DNA of 64,000 nucleotides. It comes from Candidatus Melainabacteria bacterium. GTDB lineage: Bacteria; Cyanobacteriota; Vampirovibrionia; Obscuribacterales; Obscuribacteraceae. The notes under the pieces are model-generated. The model was not told the origin of the DNA, made no database searches, and saw only the letters and a program-made list of their open reading frames with translations. Below are positions 9,390 through 19,129 of this stretch, piece after piece. How positions within the stretch are numbered: the stretch's first letter is position 1; the number at the start of each line of letters is the position of its first letter. The DNA lies in the NCBI GenBank assembly GCA_027451745.1, contig DAIDIP010000009.1, positions 48,314 through 112,313 of the forward strand. The letters run 5' to 3'. The translations under genes and the position numbers were made by a program.

Positions 9390-9788
9390 TTATGTCTTAT
9401 TATTTGAAATTACTTCTTTTCGCTTAATTATAGAGTTATTTATTTCTTCAAATACCAAATGTACCGAAATAAGACTCCAAAAGCCCAATAAGCCAATAGA
9501 GTTAAAGCTAAATACACCAGCATTTGGCAAGCGGTGATTAACAACTAGAGATATCGTGCCTGGTATAGCAAAAAGCAAACAGAAAATAACAATACGCTTA
9601 GCTACCCTTTGAACCGACTGAGAGTAAGAATGTTCTTTGCTTGATAGATAAACACTAATGAGAGCCAGAATGGCTGCCATAATCATGCCATGAATAGCAA
9701 AATCGAATAACATATGACAAACAACGGCCTCTAATGCCTTTTTGATTAGCGCAATTGTTTCATGAAGATTGAAACTACTGGTTTCCAC
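9390..9788 (-). CDS. Small membrane protein with three predicted transmembrane helices
   Basis: The product is about 132 residues. Hydrophobic stretches occur around MLFDFAIHGMIMAAILALIS, IVIFCLLFAIPGTISLVV and SIGLLGFWSLISVHLVF, and the C-terminus is charged. The long frame reaches 9938 but would then overlap the divergent gene at 9826. A GTG at 9788 with AGAAGTGG upstream, or an ATG at 9713, is more sensible. No family is recognised. It ends 10 nt upstream of the secreted Gly/Tyr-rich gene on the same strand. Confidence 0.5.
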   Translation of the reverse strand: METSSFNLHETIALIKKALEAVVCHMLFDFAIHGMIMAAILALISVYLSSKEHSYSQSVQRVAKRIVIFCLLFAIPGTISLVVNHRLPNAGVFSFNSIGLLGFWSLISVHLVFEEINNSIIKRKEVISNNKT

Positions 9789-9825
9789 TGAAATACCACT
9801 TCTAACGTACTTGGGGGGTCCTTTA

Positions 9826-10332
9826 ATGATCAAAAATAATATCAAAGGAATAGCATTACTTTTGACATTGATAAGTAGCTTTGCTTGCCTATCTAATATC
9901 AATTGTCTCGTAAAGGCAGCTGAAAAATTAAATCGCAATCAATTGATGCTACTCAATTTAAAAACCGCACCAGAATCAGCCGGTTTTTATATAGTAAATT
10001 CATATCATACAAGTAAAGAAATTTCCCAAAATATTGATCGAGCGCTTAATCAGGTAACAGCGGTAGACAAAACCTATGCCAAATATAGACGCCGTCCAGA
10101 TGATAGATTTCTTCAAAGTACTTGTTTGAAACTCACTCTAGCAAAACAAACCGCTCAAGACTTAGAACAACAGTTGCAAGATGCTTTTGCCGAACTCAAA
10201 AGCAATGTAGACGAGAGCCTGATAACGGACGAACGTTTTCCAGCAAGTAAAGAAGAAAAATCTAAAGGAAAGTCTAATATCAAAGACAACAAAAAGAAAT
10301 CAAAACTACCTTTCGCAAGCCATTATTTCTAA
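9826..10332 (+). CDS. Small secreted helical protein, Lys-rich C-terminus
   Basis: The product is about 168 residues. A signal peptide (MIKNNIKGIALLLTLISSFA...) is followed by a predicted helical core (residues about 45-125) and a very basic tail (SKEEKSKGKSNIKDNKKKSK). The ATG at 9826 is preceded by GGGGGG at 9813-9818; the earlier ATG at 9769 lacks a Shine-Dalgarno and would overlap the divergent gene. No known family recognised. It lies just upstream of a lemA relic, which suggests some rearrangement here. Confidence 0.6.
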   Translation: MIKNNIKGIALLLTLISSFACLSNINCLVKAAEKLNRNQLMLLNLKTAPESAGFYIVNSYHTSKEISQNIDRALNQVTAVDKTYAKYRRRPDDRFLQSTCLKLTLAKQTAQDLEQQLQDAFAELKSNVDESLITDERFPASKEEKSKGKSNIKDNKKKSKLPFASHYF

Positions 10333-10396
10333 AGTTACTTTCACCAACTTCTTTTCCTAGTCAGCCGCACTTGACAGCAGAGATCACAAACAACTT

Positions 10397-10755
10397 TCTT
10401 TTGTTTTCAACAATGCTCACCAAGAACCACCACTGCCACCAAAGGTTCGCCAGAATCTGTTGCTCAAAACGAAAATGTTCTAAGTGGTGCTCTTCGCCAA
10501 CTTTTTGCTTTAAGCGAAAATTATCCACAATTAAAAGCCAATGAAAATTTCATTCAATTACAAAATGATTTAAATGAAACTGAAAATCGTATTTCTCAAG
10601 CACATCGTTTTTACAATGCAAACGTTCGCGAATTAAATACAACTGTAGAATCATTTCCTTCATCAATAATTGCTTCTTCTACCGGTTTTAAATCAGCACA
10701 ATATTTTGAAATTGATGATAATGCAGCTCGTAATCCTGTGTCCGTAAAATTTTAG
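10397..10755 (+). pseudogene. lemA: 5'-truncated lemA relic
   Basis: There is no start codon, but an in-frame reading ending at the TAG at 10753-10755 gives the C-terminal half of a LemA protein. It contains GSPESVAQNENVLSGALRQL, LFALSENYPQLKANENF, LNETENRISQAHRFYNANVR and ELNTTVESFPSSII, followed by the usual GFKSAQYFEIDDNA ending. These match the conserved LemA order, including the F/Y-E near the end. The conserved N-terminal transmembrane helix and the ID(V)QLKRRxDLIPNLV segment are missing: the reading upstream of about 10397 has no LemA character. LemA is a membrane-associated coiled-coil protein of unclear role. This copy should be non-functional. Confidence 0.75.
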
Positions 10756-10908
10756 CTACTCACCAGATCTTTCATTTTCATTACTTGTTTTGATACTCAG
10801 TCTCAGAGAATTGATTGTTAATATTCACAATTTCTCCACATAAAAGCAGTCTAATTAAACAGTTGCTATAATTACAAGCTTAGTACTTAGAACCATATAT
10901 AAGTAATT

Positions 10909-13227
10909 ATGATTATAAACTTGCATCGTTTAGTGTTAGTAAGATCTACTCAGCGACACCGGCATTTTCAAATTATCTGTATTGCCTTAAACAATATGCG
11001 TCTTGTCACCATATTTAGTATCCTAGCTTTGACATTATTGGCATCGTTTAGCCTAGAGTGCATTGCCGAAACTACTACCAAATTAAATGCAGAAGTTTCC
11101 TCCTCAGCTAAATTGCAAGGTGAAAAGCCAATACCTGCAGCAATACAGGAAACAAAACTCTATGGAAAAGTAGATATTCTTCGATCTACTTGTGCTGAAG
11201 TTGGCATAACTTTATCATCTCAAACCCTGCCTGCTACAGTTGAAAAAGTTCAGTTCGGCTCACCAGCTTATGATGCCAATATCGGCGAAAACGACAAGGT
11301 GCTTTCTGCTGAAATTAAAGACAATAAGTTTTGTCTATCCATTGATAGAAACGGACAAAAATATTTAGCTGAAATCAATTTATCTCCAGAATTCACTGGC
11401 ACAGTTAAGAACGGTGTTTTGCCTGGTAGCGTTCAACAAACAGCCCTGCCGGGCAGCGTTCAACAAACAGTTTTACCTGGAGGTTTGCAGCAAACATTAT
11501 TACAAGGAGCGGCTAATAAATCTGGTAATACTATTGATGGTATTGGTGGACCAGGTGGCGCTGGAGAAATTGGTGTGTCTGGATATACTGGAGTAGCACC
11601 AGGAAGGCATGAAATAGCCGGTGGTGCTGGGGGGCACGGCGAATTGTTGGACGGTCCTGACGGTGCCCAAGGATTTGACGTACCTGATAGAGCTTGGGTC
11701 ACAAGGCGCGGACCTTCCGGGCACAACGGAATAGATGGTAGGCCGGGGGAATTGGACACCTCTGATGAAGGACAGGGGGACGGATCTAGAGGGCTCGGGG
11801 GACATGGTGGACTCGGTGGACATGGAGGCCTCGGAGGGCTCGGAGGACACCCAGGCCGCTGGGGACGCGGAGATGAAGTTAGAGAAGCGTGTTCAGGTGG
11901 ACTAGGTGCTAGTGGTGGGTTCGGCATGCCTGGTGGTCTAGGCGGTGCTGGTATCAATGGTTTGTTTGACGGTATGTTTTATCGTCATGAACTGTACGGC
12001 CCCGATTGTTTATTATCATCCATGCCTGATTTTATTGAAACAATAGAAGATGGACAAAGCAAAATACCATCGGACAACAAAACCAATCTGTCACATGGCG
12101 TTAACTCGGAAAGATTAACGTCTTTCGAAAAATCTCTTCCCCCTTTGAAAATCACAATTCTATTGGGTGGTAGTTATATAAACAACTCATTCAACGGTAA
12201 AATTCCAATTTACGACATTATGATGCTATTTGCAGATACTTTAGCTAAATCCGCTAATGAATATCATTTTCCTGCAGGCATGCGCAAAGCTTTAATCGTA
12301 ATTGACAAGCAGCCATACCGGACAAATGAACATATTACCGGGTCTTTTAATGGTAATAGTGCAAAATCTTTTTTTGCCACCACTAAACCATACATACTGC
12401 CTGGTAAAAGTGATCAGGCTAAAATCCCTCTTGACGCAGACATCGATCAACATAAAATTACACTTGCCCCACTAACTATACGCATCGATCAGGGTGGCTG
12501 TAACCTCAATAATTCATTTAACACTGGCAAAGAACCTAGTTGCCTGAAAGTATTCCACTTGAATTCAGCTCCAAAAGCTTTTTTCGATGTGAATATTCAT
12601 GAACCTGGACCGTTAACTGATATACCAAACAGTAAATTAAGGCCAACACTTATTCAATATAATAATGATACACAGTGCAGTGGTGATTGCTTCGATTGCA
12701 GATTCCCCACCTTTGAAGATTATTGTTCATTATACGGAACAACTCTTTCAAATACACACTTGTTATTTCCTGATATAAGGCATCTTTATTGCACTCTTGA
12801 AAATGATTACGGTGACAGAATGCAAAACAAAATAAAAGAAGAGCGCCAACGACTGATCAATGAATGGGCTCAAATTAAAGGACACTATTCGATGCAATCA
12901 TTTCAAAGGACTATTGCTGAGGACCGTCACCAGATAGCTGTCAATTGGAATACCCTCAGAAAACAAAGCGATATATTTGGCTTTGGACAAGTACAGTCAG
13001 TGCCTGCTAATAAAATTTCAGCATTCCATCGTCCAGTTATTGTAAGAATAAGTCTTGGTGGATCAACAATAAATCAATCTTTTAATAGAAATGGCAGCCT
13101 GACAATATTAGTAAATAAATTTCTAGATAGATTAGCTCAGGAAGTCAAACCATCTATTCTTACTGGCTTGGATCATATGGTTTTCCGCATGGAAGGATCC
13201 TATTTTGAAAATTCATTCAATGACTAA
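10909..13227 (+). CDS. Large secreted protein: PDZ-like domain, collagen-like Gly-rich region, GGSxxNxSFN repeats
   Basis: The product has up to 772 residues. The likely signal peptide starts at the ATG at 10996 (MRLVTIFSILALTLLASFS); the frame is open from 10909, and neither start has a clear Shine-Dalgarno. Around residues 83-165 is a PDZ-like fold (KVQFGSPAYDANIGENDKVL). Next come three near-repeats of LPGSVQQT and then about 150 residues of Gly-rich, collagen-like sequence with GGLGGHGG runs. The C-terminal half has a recurrent motif, GGSYINNSFN, GGCNLNNSFN, GGSTINQSFN and GSYFENSFN, separated by unrelated sequence. A cysteine-rich segment (CSGDCFDC) lies near residue 590. No family covers the whole chain. 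A surface or adhesive role is an inference. Confidence 0.7.
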   Translation: MIINLHRLVLVRSTQRHRHFQIICIALNNMRLVTIFSILALTLLASFSLECIAETTTKLNAEVSSSAKLQGEKPIPAAIQETKLYGKVDILRSTCAEVGITLSSQTLPATVEKVQFGSPAYDANIGENDKVLSAEIKDNKFCLSIDRNGQKYLAEINLSPEFTGTVKNGVLPGSVQQTALPGSVQQTVLPGGLQQTLLQGAANKSGNTIDGIGGPGGAGEIGVSGYTGVAPGRHEIAGGAGGHGELLDGPDGAQGFDVPDRAWVTRRGPSGHNGIDGRPGELDTSDEGQGDGSRGLGGHGGLGGHGGLGGLGGHPGRWGRGDEVREACSGGLGASGGFGMPGGLGGAGINGLFDGMFYRHELYGPDCLLSSMPDFIETIEDGQSKIPSDNKTNLSHGVNSERLTSFEKSLPPLKITILLGGSYINNSFNGKIPIYDIMMLFADTLAKSANEYHFPAGMRKALIVIDKQPYRTNEHITGSFNGNSAKSFFATTKPYILPGKSDQAKIPLDADIDQHKITLAPLTIRIDQGGCNLNNSFNTGKEPSCLKVFHLNSAPKAFFDVNIHEPGPLTDIPNSKLRPTLIQYNNDTQCSGDCFDCRFPTFEDYCSLYGTTLSNTHLLFPDIRHLYCTLENDYGDRMQNKIKEERQRLINEWAQIKGHYSMQSFQRTIAEDRHQIAVNWNTLRKQSDIFGFGQVQSVPANKISAFHRPVIVRISLGGSTINQSFNRNGSLTILVNKFLDRLAQEVKPSILTGLDHMVFRMEGSYFENSFND

Positions 13228-13416
13228 AACACTCACCAAACAACGCAGTATAAGCTAAGTTTCAACTATCTTCTAAAGCGTTCATCGATGCAGTTTTGCC
13301 AATCTTATCTAGCCTGAGCATATACACAAGCTAAATCACTTCCAGTAAATCTTTTTGTTGGATTACTTTCATTGAACAAAACTGGATCGCTGCAAGCTCT
13401 TTCAGACTTAAAATTA

Positions 13417-13488
13417 TGGCTCCGACAGGATTCGAACCTGTAACCAGGCGATTATGAGTCGCTTGCTCCACCATTGAGCTACGGAGCC
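13417..13488 (-). tRNA. tRNA-Met (CAU), elongator type
   Basis: The minus-strand cloverleaf has acceptor arms GGCTCCG/CGGAGCC, a D-arm with AGCTCAATGG, anticodon loop CTCATAA (anticodon CAU) and T-loop GGTTCGAATCC. CCA is not encoded. The first acceptor pair is G-C, so this is not an initiator. A lysidine-modified Ile(CAU) tRNA cannot be fully excluded. It lies 6 nt from the accC stop. Confidence 0.93.
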
Positions 13489-13494
13489 ACAAAA

Positions 13495-14850
13495 TTATTT
13501 TACGCCAGCTGCAACTGTAGCATTCTTCTCAATAAAGTCAGTTGAAATATCTCCTTTTTGAAATGATGGGTGTGCCAATACACGTTGATGAAAAGATATT
13601 GTTGTATGAATACCAGTAATACAATATTCGTCTAACGCACGTTGCATCCGATGAATAGCCTCTTCACGATTTTGACCCCATACAATCAACTTACTTACCA
13701 ATGAATCGTAGTAGGGAGGAATCACATAACCAGGATAAGCATGGCTATCTACACGCACGCCTGGTCCTCCTGGAGCGATATAAGCATCAATACGTCCTGG
13801 TGAAGGCAAGAACTTACGCTCAGGATCTTCAGCATTTATACGACATTCAATAGAATGCCCATTAAACTTAATGTCATTTTGCTTAAACGGAAGTGGCATG
13901 CCCGCAGCAACCCTGATTTGTTCTTTCACCAAATCAATACCAGTTATAAATTCTGTAACAGGATGTTCTACCTGAATACGTGTATTCATTTCCATAAAAT
14001 AGAACTTGTCCCGATCTAGAATAAATTCAACCGTACCGGCGCCTTCATACTTTATTTGTTTAGCTACACGCACAGCTGCTTCACCCATTTGTCGACGCAA
14101 GTCAGGTGTAATCGCAGTTGAAGGCGCTTCTTCAATTAACTTTTGATGACGTCTTTGCACTGAGCAATCACGCTCTCCTAAATGCACACAATTACCATGA
14201 CTATCCGCAAGCACTTGAATTTCTACATGCCTAATTGGTTTTAGATATTTTTCTATATATACGCCAGAATCACCAAAAGCAGCCGCCGCTTCAGAGCGCG
14301 CCGAAGCAATGGCAGACGCTAATTGCACTGGATCTTGCACAACGCGCATACCACGACCGCCACCACCAGCAGTAGCTTTTATGATCACTGGAAATCCAAT
14401 ATCAGATGCAAGCCTAAAAGCTTCAGCCTCATCTGCAACCAATCCATTACTTCCTGGTACAACTGGAACTTTTGCTTTGCGCATTGTATCTTTAGCGGAA
14501 GACTTATCTCCCATGGAATCAATGGCTTCTATGCTCGGACCAATAAACTTAATTTTGTGATCTTTGCATATTTCAGCAAAATTTGAATTTTCAGAAAGAA
14601 AACCATAGCCAGGATGAATAGCATCAGCACCTGTTACAACAGCTGTACTAATAATAGCTGGGATATGTAAGTAACTGCGCTGGGATGGCGCTGGTCCGAT
14701 ACAATAAGCTTCATCAGCCAGTTTTACGTGCAACGATTCGGCATCAGCTTGAGAATATACAGCCACAGTGCGTATATTTAATTCGCGGCAAGCACGAATA
14801 ATACGCAAAGCAATTTCACCACGATTAGCAATCAGAATTTTATCAAACAA
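13495..14850 (-). CDS. accC: Acetyl-CoA carboxylase, biotin carboxylase subunit
   Basis: AccC carboxylates the biotin on AccB using ATP and bicarbonate, the first half-reaction of malonyl-CoA formation. Visible features are [20 protein letters not shown] at the start, [11 protein letters not shown], the glycine-rich ATP loop [12 protein letters not shown] (about residue 160), [15 protein letters not shown], and [14 protein letters not shown] (catalytic Glu/Arg). At 451 residues it is full length. The start is TTG with AAAGGATT upstream. It follows accB by 46 nt and forms an accB-accC operon with efp in front. Confidence 0.96.
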   Translation of the reverse strand: MFDKILIANRGEIALRIIRACRELNIRTVAVYSQADAESLHVKLADEAYCIGPAPSQRSYLHIPAIISTAVVTGADAIHPGYGFLSENSNFAEICKDHKIKFIGPSIEAIDSMGDKSSAKDTMRKAKVPVVPGSNGLVADEAEAFRLASDIGFPVIIKATAGGGGRGMRVVQDPVQLASAIASARSEAAAAFGDSGVYIEKYLKPIRHVEIQVLADSHGNCVHLGERDCSVQRRHQKLIEEAPSTAITPDLRRQMGEAAVRVAKQIKYEGAGTVEFILDRDKFYFMEMNTRIQVEHPVTEFITGIDLVKEQIRVAAGMPLPFKQNDIKFNGHSIECRINAEDPERKFLPSPGRIDAYIAPGGPGVRVDSHAYPGYVIPPYYDSLVSKLIVWGQNREEAIHRMQRALDEYCITGIHTTISFHQRVLAHPSFQKGDISTDFIEKNATVAAGVK

Positions 14851-14896
14851 CTTACAATCCTTTTTAATCCAAGCCTAATTCAAGCTACTCTTAAAT

Positions 14897-15409
14897 CTAA
14901 GCTTTTGGATCAACTAAAAACAATTGTTGACCATACTCAACAGTTGCGCCATTCTCAGCACAGATTTTTACAATTCGACCTGCAATTTCTGACGGCAAAT
15001 CATTCATTAACTTCATTGCCTCAATTATACAAACCGTTTGTCCAACAGCTACTTTATCACCTGCCTCAACATAAGCAGGCGTTGAGGGAGATGATGCTCT
15101 ATAAAATGTTCCCACCATAGGTGCTGTAATAGCTACAAGATGGTCTTCCTTATCGGAATTATTTCCCTCATGCGTGGATGTTTTTGCAATTTCAGCAGAC
15201 GCTGCACCATGACCAACCTTAACGGCAGCTCCGGTATGATTGGGTATAGCTAACTCATGATGTGGTATATGTGGGACAGAAACCACTGCTCCCCCAGCTG
15301 GTTTTTTAATAGTGATTCGCTCTTCTTCAACTTCTATAGTAAGTTCAGCGATATCTGCTTCGCTTACCATGTCTAAAAGAACTTTAATTTGATCAATATC
15401 AATTTTCAC
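14897..15409 (-). CDS. accB: Acetyl-CoA carboxylase, biotin carboxyl carrier protein
   Basis: AccB carries the biotin shuttled between AccC and the carboxyltransferase. The C-terminal 80 residues form the biotinyl domain, with VAITAPMVGTFYRASSP and the biotinylation site EAMKLMND. The N-terminus is a helical region, and an Ala/Gly/His-rich linker joins the two. I prefer the GTG at 15409, which has GAGG 7 nt upstream, over a TTG at 15424. The gene starts 19 nt after the efp stop. Confidence 0.94.
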   Translation of the reverse strand: MKIDIDQIKVLLDMVSEADIAELTIEVEEERITIKKPAGGAVVSVPHIPHHELAIPNHTGAAVKVGHGAASAEIAKTSTHEGNNSDKEDHLVAITAPMVGTFYRASSPSTPAYVEAGDKVAVGQTVCIIEAMKLMNDLPSEIAGRIVKICAENGATVEYGQQLFLVDPKA

Positions 15410-15427
15410 TTGTTTGCCTCGCAATCA

Positions 15428-15988
15428 CTAAACTCTAGTAATATATTTTCTAGTACGCGTATCAACCCGAACCTTATCACCAACTTTTATGTGAAATGGG
15501 ACTGTAACCACTGCGCCTGTTTCCAAAGTAGCTGGCTTACCGCCACCAGAACTGGTATCGCCTCTTTCATCAGGAGTTGTTTCAGCAACAATCAACTCTA
15601 CAGTATTGGGTAGGTCAACACCAATAATACGTCCTTGATACTTGAGTACACTAATATTTTCTAGACCTTCTTTCATAAACTCAGAAGCCGAACCAATTTG
15701 TTTGACAGTTAATTCAATCTGCTCATAAGTTTCATTACACATCAAAGCAAAATTCTCACCCGACTTGTAGAGATATTGCATATCTAATTTTTCAACTGTA
15801 GCAGATGGCACCTTTTCGCCAGCTCTAAAAGTTGTTTCCAATACATTACCAGTTTCGATATTTTTTAACCTTGCTCGAACAAATGCCGAACCTTTACCAG
15901 GTTTAACATGCATTGCCTCGATTATTTGCCAAATACCATTGTTGTATTCGATCGTTATGCCCGGCCGAAAATCATTACTTGAAATCAT
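15428..15988 (-). CDS. efp: Elongation factor P
   Basis: EF-P relieves ribosome stalling at polyproline. The 186-residue protein has the three beta-barrel domains: an N-terminal KOW-like domain with VKPGKGSAFVRARLKN, where the tip lysine (PGKG) is the usual modification site; a middle OB domain (MQYLYKSGENFALMCNETYEQ); and a C-terminal OB domain ending GDKVRVDTRTRKYITRV. It is the first gene of an efp-accB-accC cluster, an order common in several phyla, and is divergent from valS. Confidence 0.96.
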   Translation of the reverse strand: MISSNDFRPGITIEYNNGIWQIIEAMHVKPGKGSAFVRARLKNIETGNVLETTFRAGEKVPSATVEKLDMQYLYKSGENFALMCNETYEQIELTVKQIGSASEFMKEGLENISVLKYQGRIIGVDLPNTVELIVAETTPDERGDTSSGGGKPATLETGAVVTVPFHIKVGDKVRVDTRTRKYITRV

Positions 15989-16216
15989 TTACTGTACTTT
16001 CCGAATTACCAAAATAGCTCAACGCTGGTGTGAAAACGACTTAGCAGGTAGTCAAGACAGGCTAATTTGCCTTGAGCATAGCAAGGTTTTAAACCAAGAG
16101 CTTATTTTACCATCGCATAAAAAAGCTTTGGCACAAATGTTTCATTACTGAAAGAAAAGACACCTATAACTGTCAAAAGCCAAGCAGGTACATTATAATG
16201 ACAATTCCCTTTTTGC

Positions 16217-18961
16217 ATGACATCACCAAGCAGGCGCAAATTGACCGACCACACATCTACTAATTCAACAAATTCTAAATCAACTATTAGTGCCGGCCCT
16301 TACAGTGCTAAAGAAGTCGAAGCTAAGTGGACTTCATTTTGGCTTGAAAACAAACTCTTCAATTTAAAAATCAAAAATGACGCTCCCGCATTTTCTGCCG
16401 CGTTGCCCCCACCGAATATCACTGGCAACCTACATATGGGACATGCTCTCAACGGCACATTACAAGATGTACTCTTTCGTTATAAACGTATGCGTGGCTT
16501 CAATGTACTCTGGCAACCAGGTACAGACCATGCTGGTATTTCGACACAAATGGTTGTGGAAAGAGAATTAAAAAAACAAGGCATATCTCGTCATGATTTA
16601 GGACGGAATGCTTTCATTGAAAAAGTCTGGGAATGGCGCAATCAGTATGGCAATGCCATTCTTAATCAATATAAACGTTTAGGTGTTAGCTTTGCTTGGG
16701 ACCGTGTGGCATTCACACTAGATGAATCTTATGTTCGTGCAATCTATAAAGTATTTGTGGACTTGTTCAATGAAGGACTGATTTATAGGGGGCGAAGGGT
16801 CGTAAATTGGTGCCCACGTTGCTTGACCAGTCTTTCAGACCTAGAAGTATTACACGAAGAAAAATCAGGCTTTCTCCATAAAATTAGATATCCATTAATT
16901 GATGGCTCAGGTGCAATACATATTGCTACCACTAGACCAGAAACTATGTTTGCTGATGTAGCCGTAGCAGTGAACCCAGAAGATCTCCGCTACAAAAACT
17001 ATGTAGGCAAAAAAGTACGCTTACCTCTTACAAACAGAGAAATACCTATAATTGCTGATTCTTATGTAGAAAAAGAATTCGGTACAGGCGCCTTAAAAAT
17101 TACACCTGGTCATGATACTAATGACTTTGAAGTTGGACAACGACATAAGCTAGAAATGCCTATGATTATAGACGAAAAAGGCAAATTAGTTACAGAAGAA
17201 CTAGTGCCAAAACCATACCAGGGCATGGAACGTTTTGCTGCTAGACAAAAAGTCGTAGAAGACTTAACCGAACAAGGATTTTTAATTGAAAGTAAAAAGC
17301 ATGACAATGCTGTAGGTTTATGCGACCGTTGTTCGACAGTTATTGAGCCACGTCTTTCTGATCAATGGTATTTGAGCATGAAAGAACTAGCTAAACCAGC
17401 CATAGCAGCAGTAGAAAATAAAGAGATACGCTTCATACCAGACCGATACACCTCGACTTACATTGATTGGATGAATAATATCCGCGACTGGTGTATCAGT
17501 CGACAATTATGGTGGGGACATCGCATTCCTGTTTGGACTTGCACTAAATGCAATACCATCGCTGCCTATGAACAACCACCTGCCACTTGCAGTAAATGTA
17601 AAACTACTGAATTAGTACAAGATGAAGACGTTCTTGACACTTGGTTTAGTTCTGGTTTATTCCCATTTGCTACCCTAGGCTGGCCAAATAAAACAATTGA
17701 AATGGATACCTTTTATCCAACAACTATTTTAGTAACTGCAAGAGATATCATTAATCTGTGGGTCTCGCGCATGATTTTCTTTAGTCTTAAATGCGTCCAC
17801 AAAATACCATTTAAAGATATCCTTATCCATCCGGTTATTCAAACTGCCGATGGCAAACGTATGTCTAAATCCAAAGGCAATGCTGTTGATCCTCTGGATA
17901 TGATTGAAAAATATGGTGCTGATGCCACGCGTTTGTGCTTCACATCTATCGGCTTAAAAGGCGATCAAGATGTGCGTTTTCGTGAAGACAAATTGGAAGA
18001 ATACAAACGATTCGTCAACAAATTATGGAATGCTGGCAAATTTGTTATCAGCAAAATAAATGCCGGACTGGAACAAACACCAGCTGCTGAATTAGTTCAA
18101 TTAGAACCAGAAACTTTGTCTCTAGCTGATCGCTGGATTTTAAGCAGCTACAATAAGCTTTTAGATAAGCTGCAAGCTGCTTATAAAAATTACGACTATC
18201 AAATACTAGCAAATGAGCTATATCAATTTACTTGGGATTATTTCTGTGATTGGTACCTTGAAATATCCAAAATAGATCCCAACACTTCAAACAATGGCAA
18301 CAACTCTACCAAATTGCAAACAGAAAAAGTTCTATACACTATTTTTGAAGGACTATTACGAGCATTACACCCAATTATGCCTTTTGTCACTGAAGAACTT
18401 TGGAATCAATTGCCCATTACTAATTCCAGACCAAATACTACTTCTGTTTTGACAGCAGAATACCCAAAAGCTAATAGTCAGTATATTGATGAATCAGCAG
18501 AAAAAGAGATGGGCTTTTTAATGCGCTTAATTCGTTCCATTAGAAATATTCGTCAAACTTTCAATGTTCCTCACTCATCTGTGATCGATGTAATCTTCGA
18601 AGCAAATTCTCAACAGGCTGATTTAATTAAGCACTACACTCATTATATTGAACAGCTTACACCAGTGAAATTATCAGCTAAATCTAATACCACTCCAGAA
18701 CGCTGTGCTACAGATAAAATTGATAACACTACAATTTATGTGCCGTTAGCAAATGTTATCGATATTCAAAAAACCAAAGACAAACTAATGCAACGTAAAC
18801 AATCCATCGAAAAAGAATGGCAAAAAACCAAACAAATTATGGAAAGCAATGAATTTAAGTCTAAAGCTCCACCAGAAAAAGTTGAAGCAGTGCAAAATCA
18901 ATTAGCTTCCACCGAAACCCAAATCGATCATCTAGAAGCACAATTAAAAGTGTTAAATTAG
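16217..18961 (+). CDS. valS: Valyl-tRNA synthetase
   Basis: ValRS charges tRNA-Val. The 914-residue class I enzyme shows the HIGH motif as NITGNLHMGH (about residue 72), the KMSKS motif as KRMSKSKGN (about 550), and the editing domain between them (TTRPETMFADVAVAV, GTGALKITPGHD). Zinc-ribbon-like pairs (CTKCNT..CSKC) are present, and the C-terminus is a coiled-coil arm (IEKEWQKTKQIMES...) typical of ValRS. The roughly 30 residues before the catalytic domain are rich in Ser/Thr/Asn. It is divergent from efp. No T-box-like leader is apparent in the 228-bp gap. Confidence 0.96.
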   Translation: MTSPSRRKLTDHTSTNSTNSKSTISAGPYSAKEVEAKWTSFWLENKLFNLKIKNDAPAFSAALPPPNITGNLHMGHALNGTLQDVLFRYKRMRGFNVLWQPGTDHAGISTQMVVERELKKQGISRHDLGRNAFIEKVWEWRNQYGNAILNQYKRLGVSFAWDRVAFTLDESYVRAIYKVFVDLFNEGLIYRGRRVVNWCPRCLTSLSDLEVLHEEKSGFLHKIRYPLIDGSGAIHIATTRPETMFADVAVAVNPEDLRYKNYVGKKVRLPLTNREIPIIADSYVEKEFGTGALKITPGHDTNDFEVGQRHKLEMPMIIDEKGKLVTEELVPKPYQGMERFAARQKVVEDLTEQGFLIESKKHDNAVGLCDRCSTVIEPRLSDQWYLSMKELAKPAIAAVENKEIRFIPDRYTSTYIDWMNNIRDWCISRQLWWGHRIPVWTCTKCNTIAAYEQPPATCSKCKTTELVQDEDVLDTWFSSGLFPFATLGWPNKTIEMDTFYPTTILVTARDIINLWVSRMIFFSLKCVHKIPFKDILIHPVIQTADGKRMSKSKGNAVDPLDMIEKYGADATRLCFTSIGLKGDQDVRFREDKLEEYKRFVNKLWNAGKFVISKINAGLEQTPAAELVQLEPETLSLADRWILSSYNKLLDKLQAAYKNYDYQILANELYQFTWDYFCDWYLEISKIDPNTSNNGNNSTKLQTEKVLYTIFEGLLRALHPIMPFVTEELWNQLPITNSRPNTTSVLTAEYPKANSQYIDESAEKEMGFLMRLIRSIRNIRQTFNVPHSSVIDVIFEANSQQADLIKHYTHYIEQLTPVKLSAKSNTTPERCATDKIDNTTIYVPLANVIDIQKTKDKLMQRKQSIEKEWQKTKQIMESNEFKSKAPPEKVEAVQNQLASTETQIDHLEAQLKVLN

Positions 18962-19129
18962 AGTCATTACAATCTAATTTTTGCATCTAAAATCGGTAAA
19001 ACCTTATCCTGCTGAAATTAAACTGATAACTAATGTCCATTAATGGGTATGGATTAAATGGCATGTTATATACTTAGTGTATGGAGCACAATTCATCGCC
19101 CAATTGCTCCCAAGAAATAAGGACTAACT

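Noticed and set aside
9714..9938. N-terminal part of the long membrane-protein frame
   Set aside because: It overlaps the divergent secreted gene, which has a clear start at 9826.
11460..11957. Long Pro-rich minus-strand frame
   Set aside because: It is the antisense of the collagen-like Gly codons (GGN read as NCC), a typical artefact.
16217..16300. Possible T-box or other leader before valS
   Set aside because: I saw no conserved T-box sequence or specifier stem in the gap at 15989-16216.
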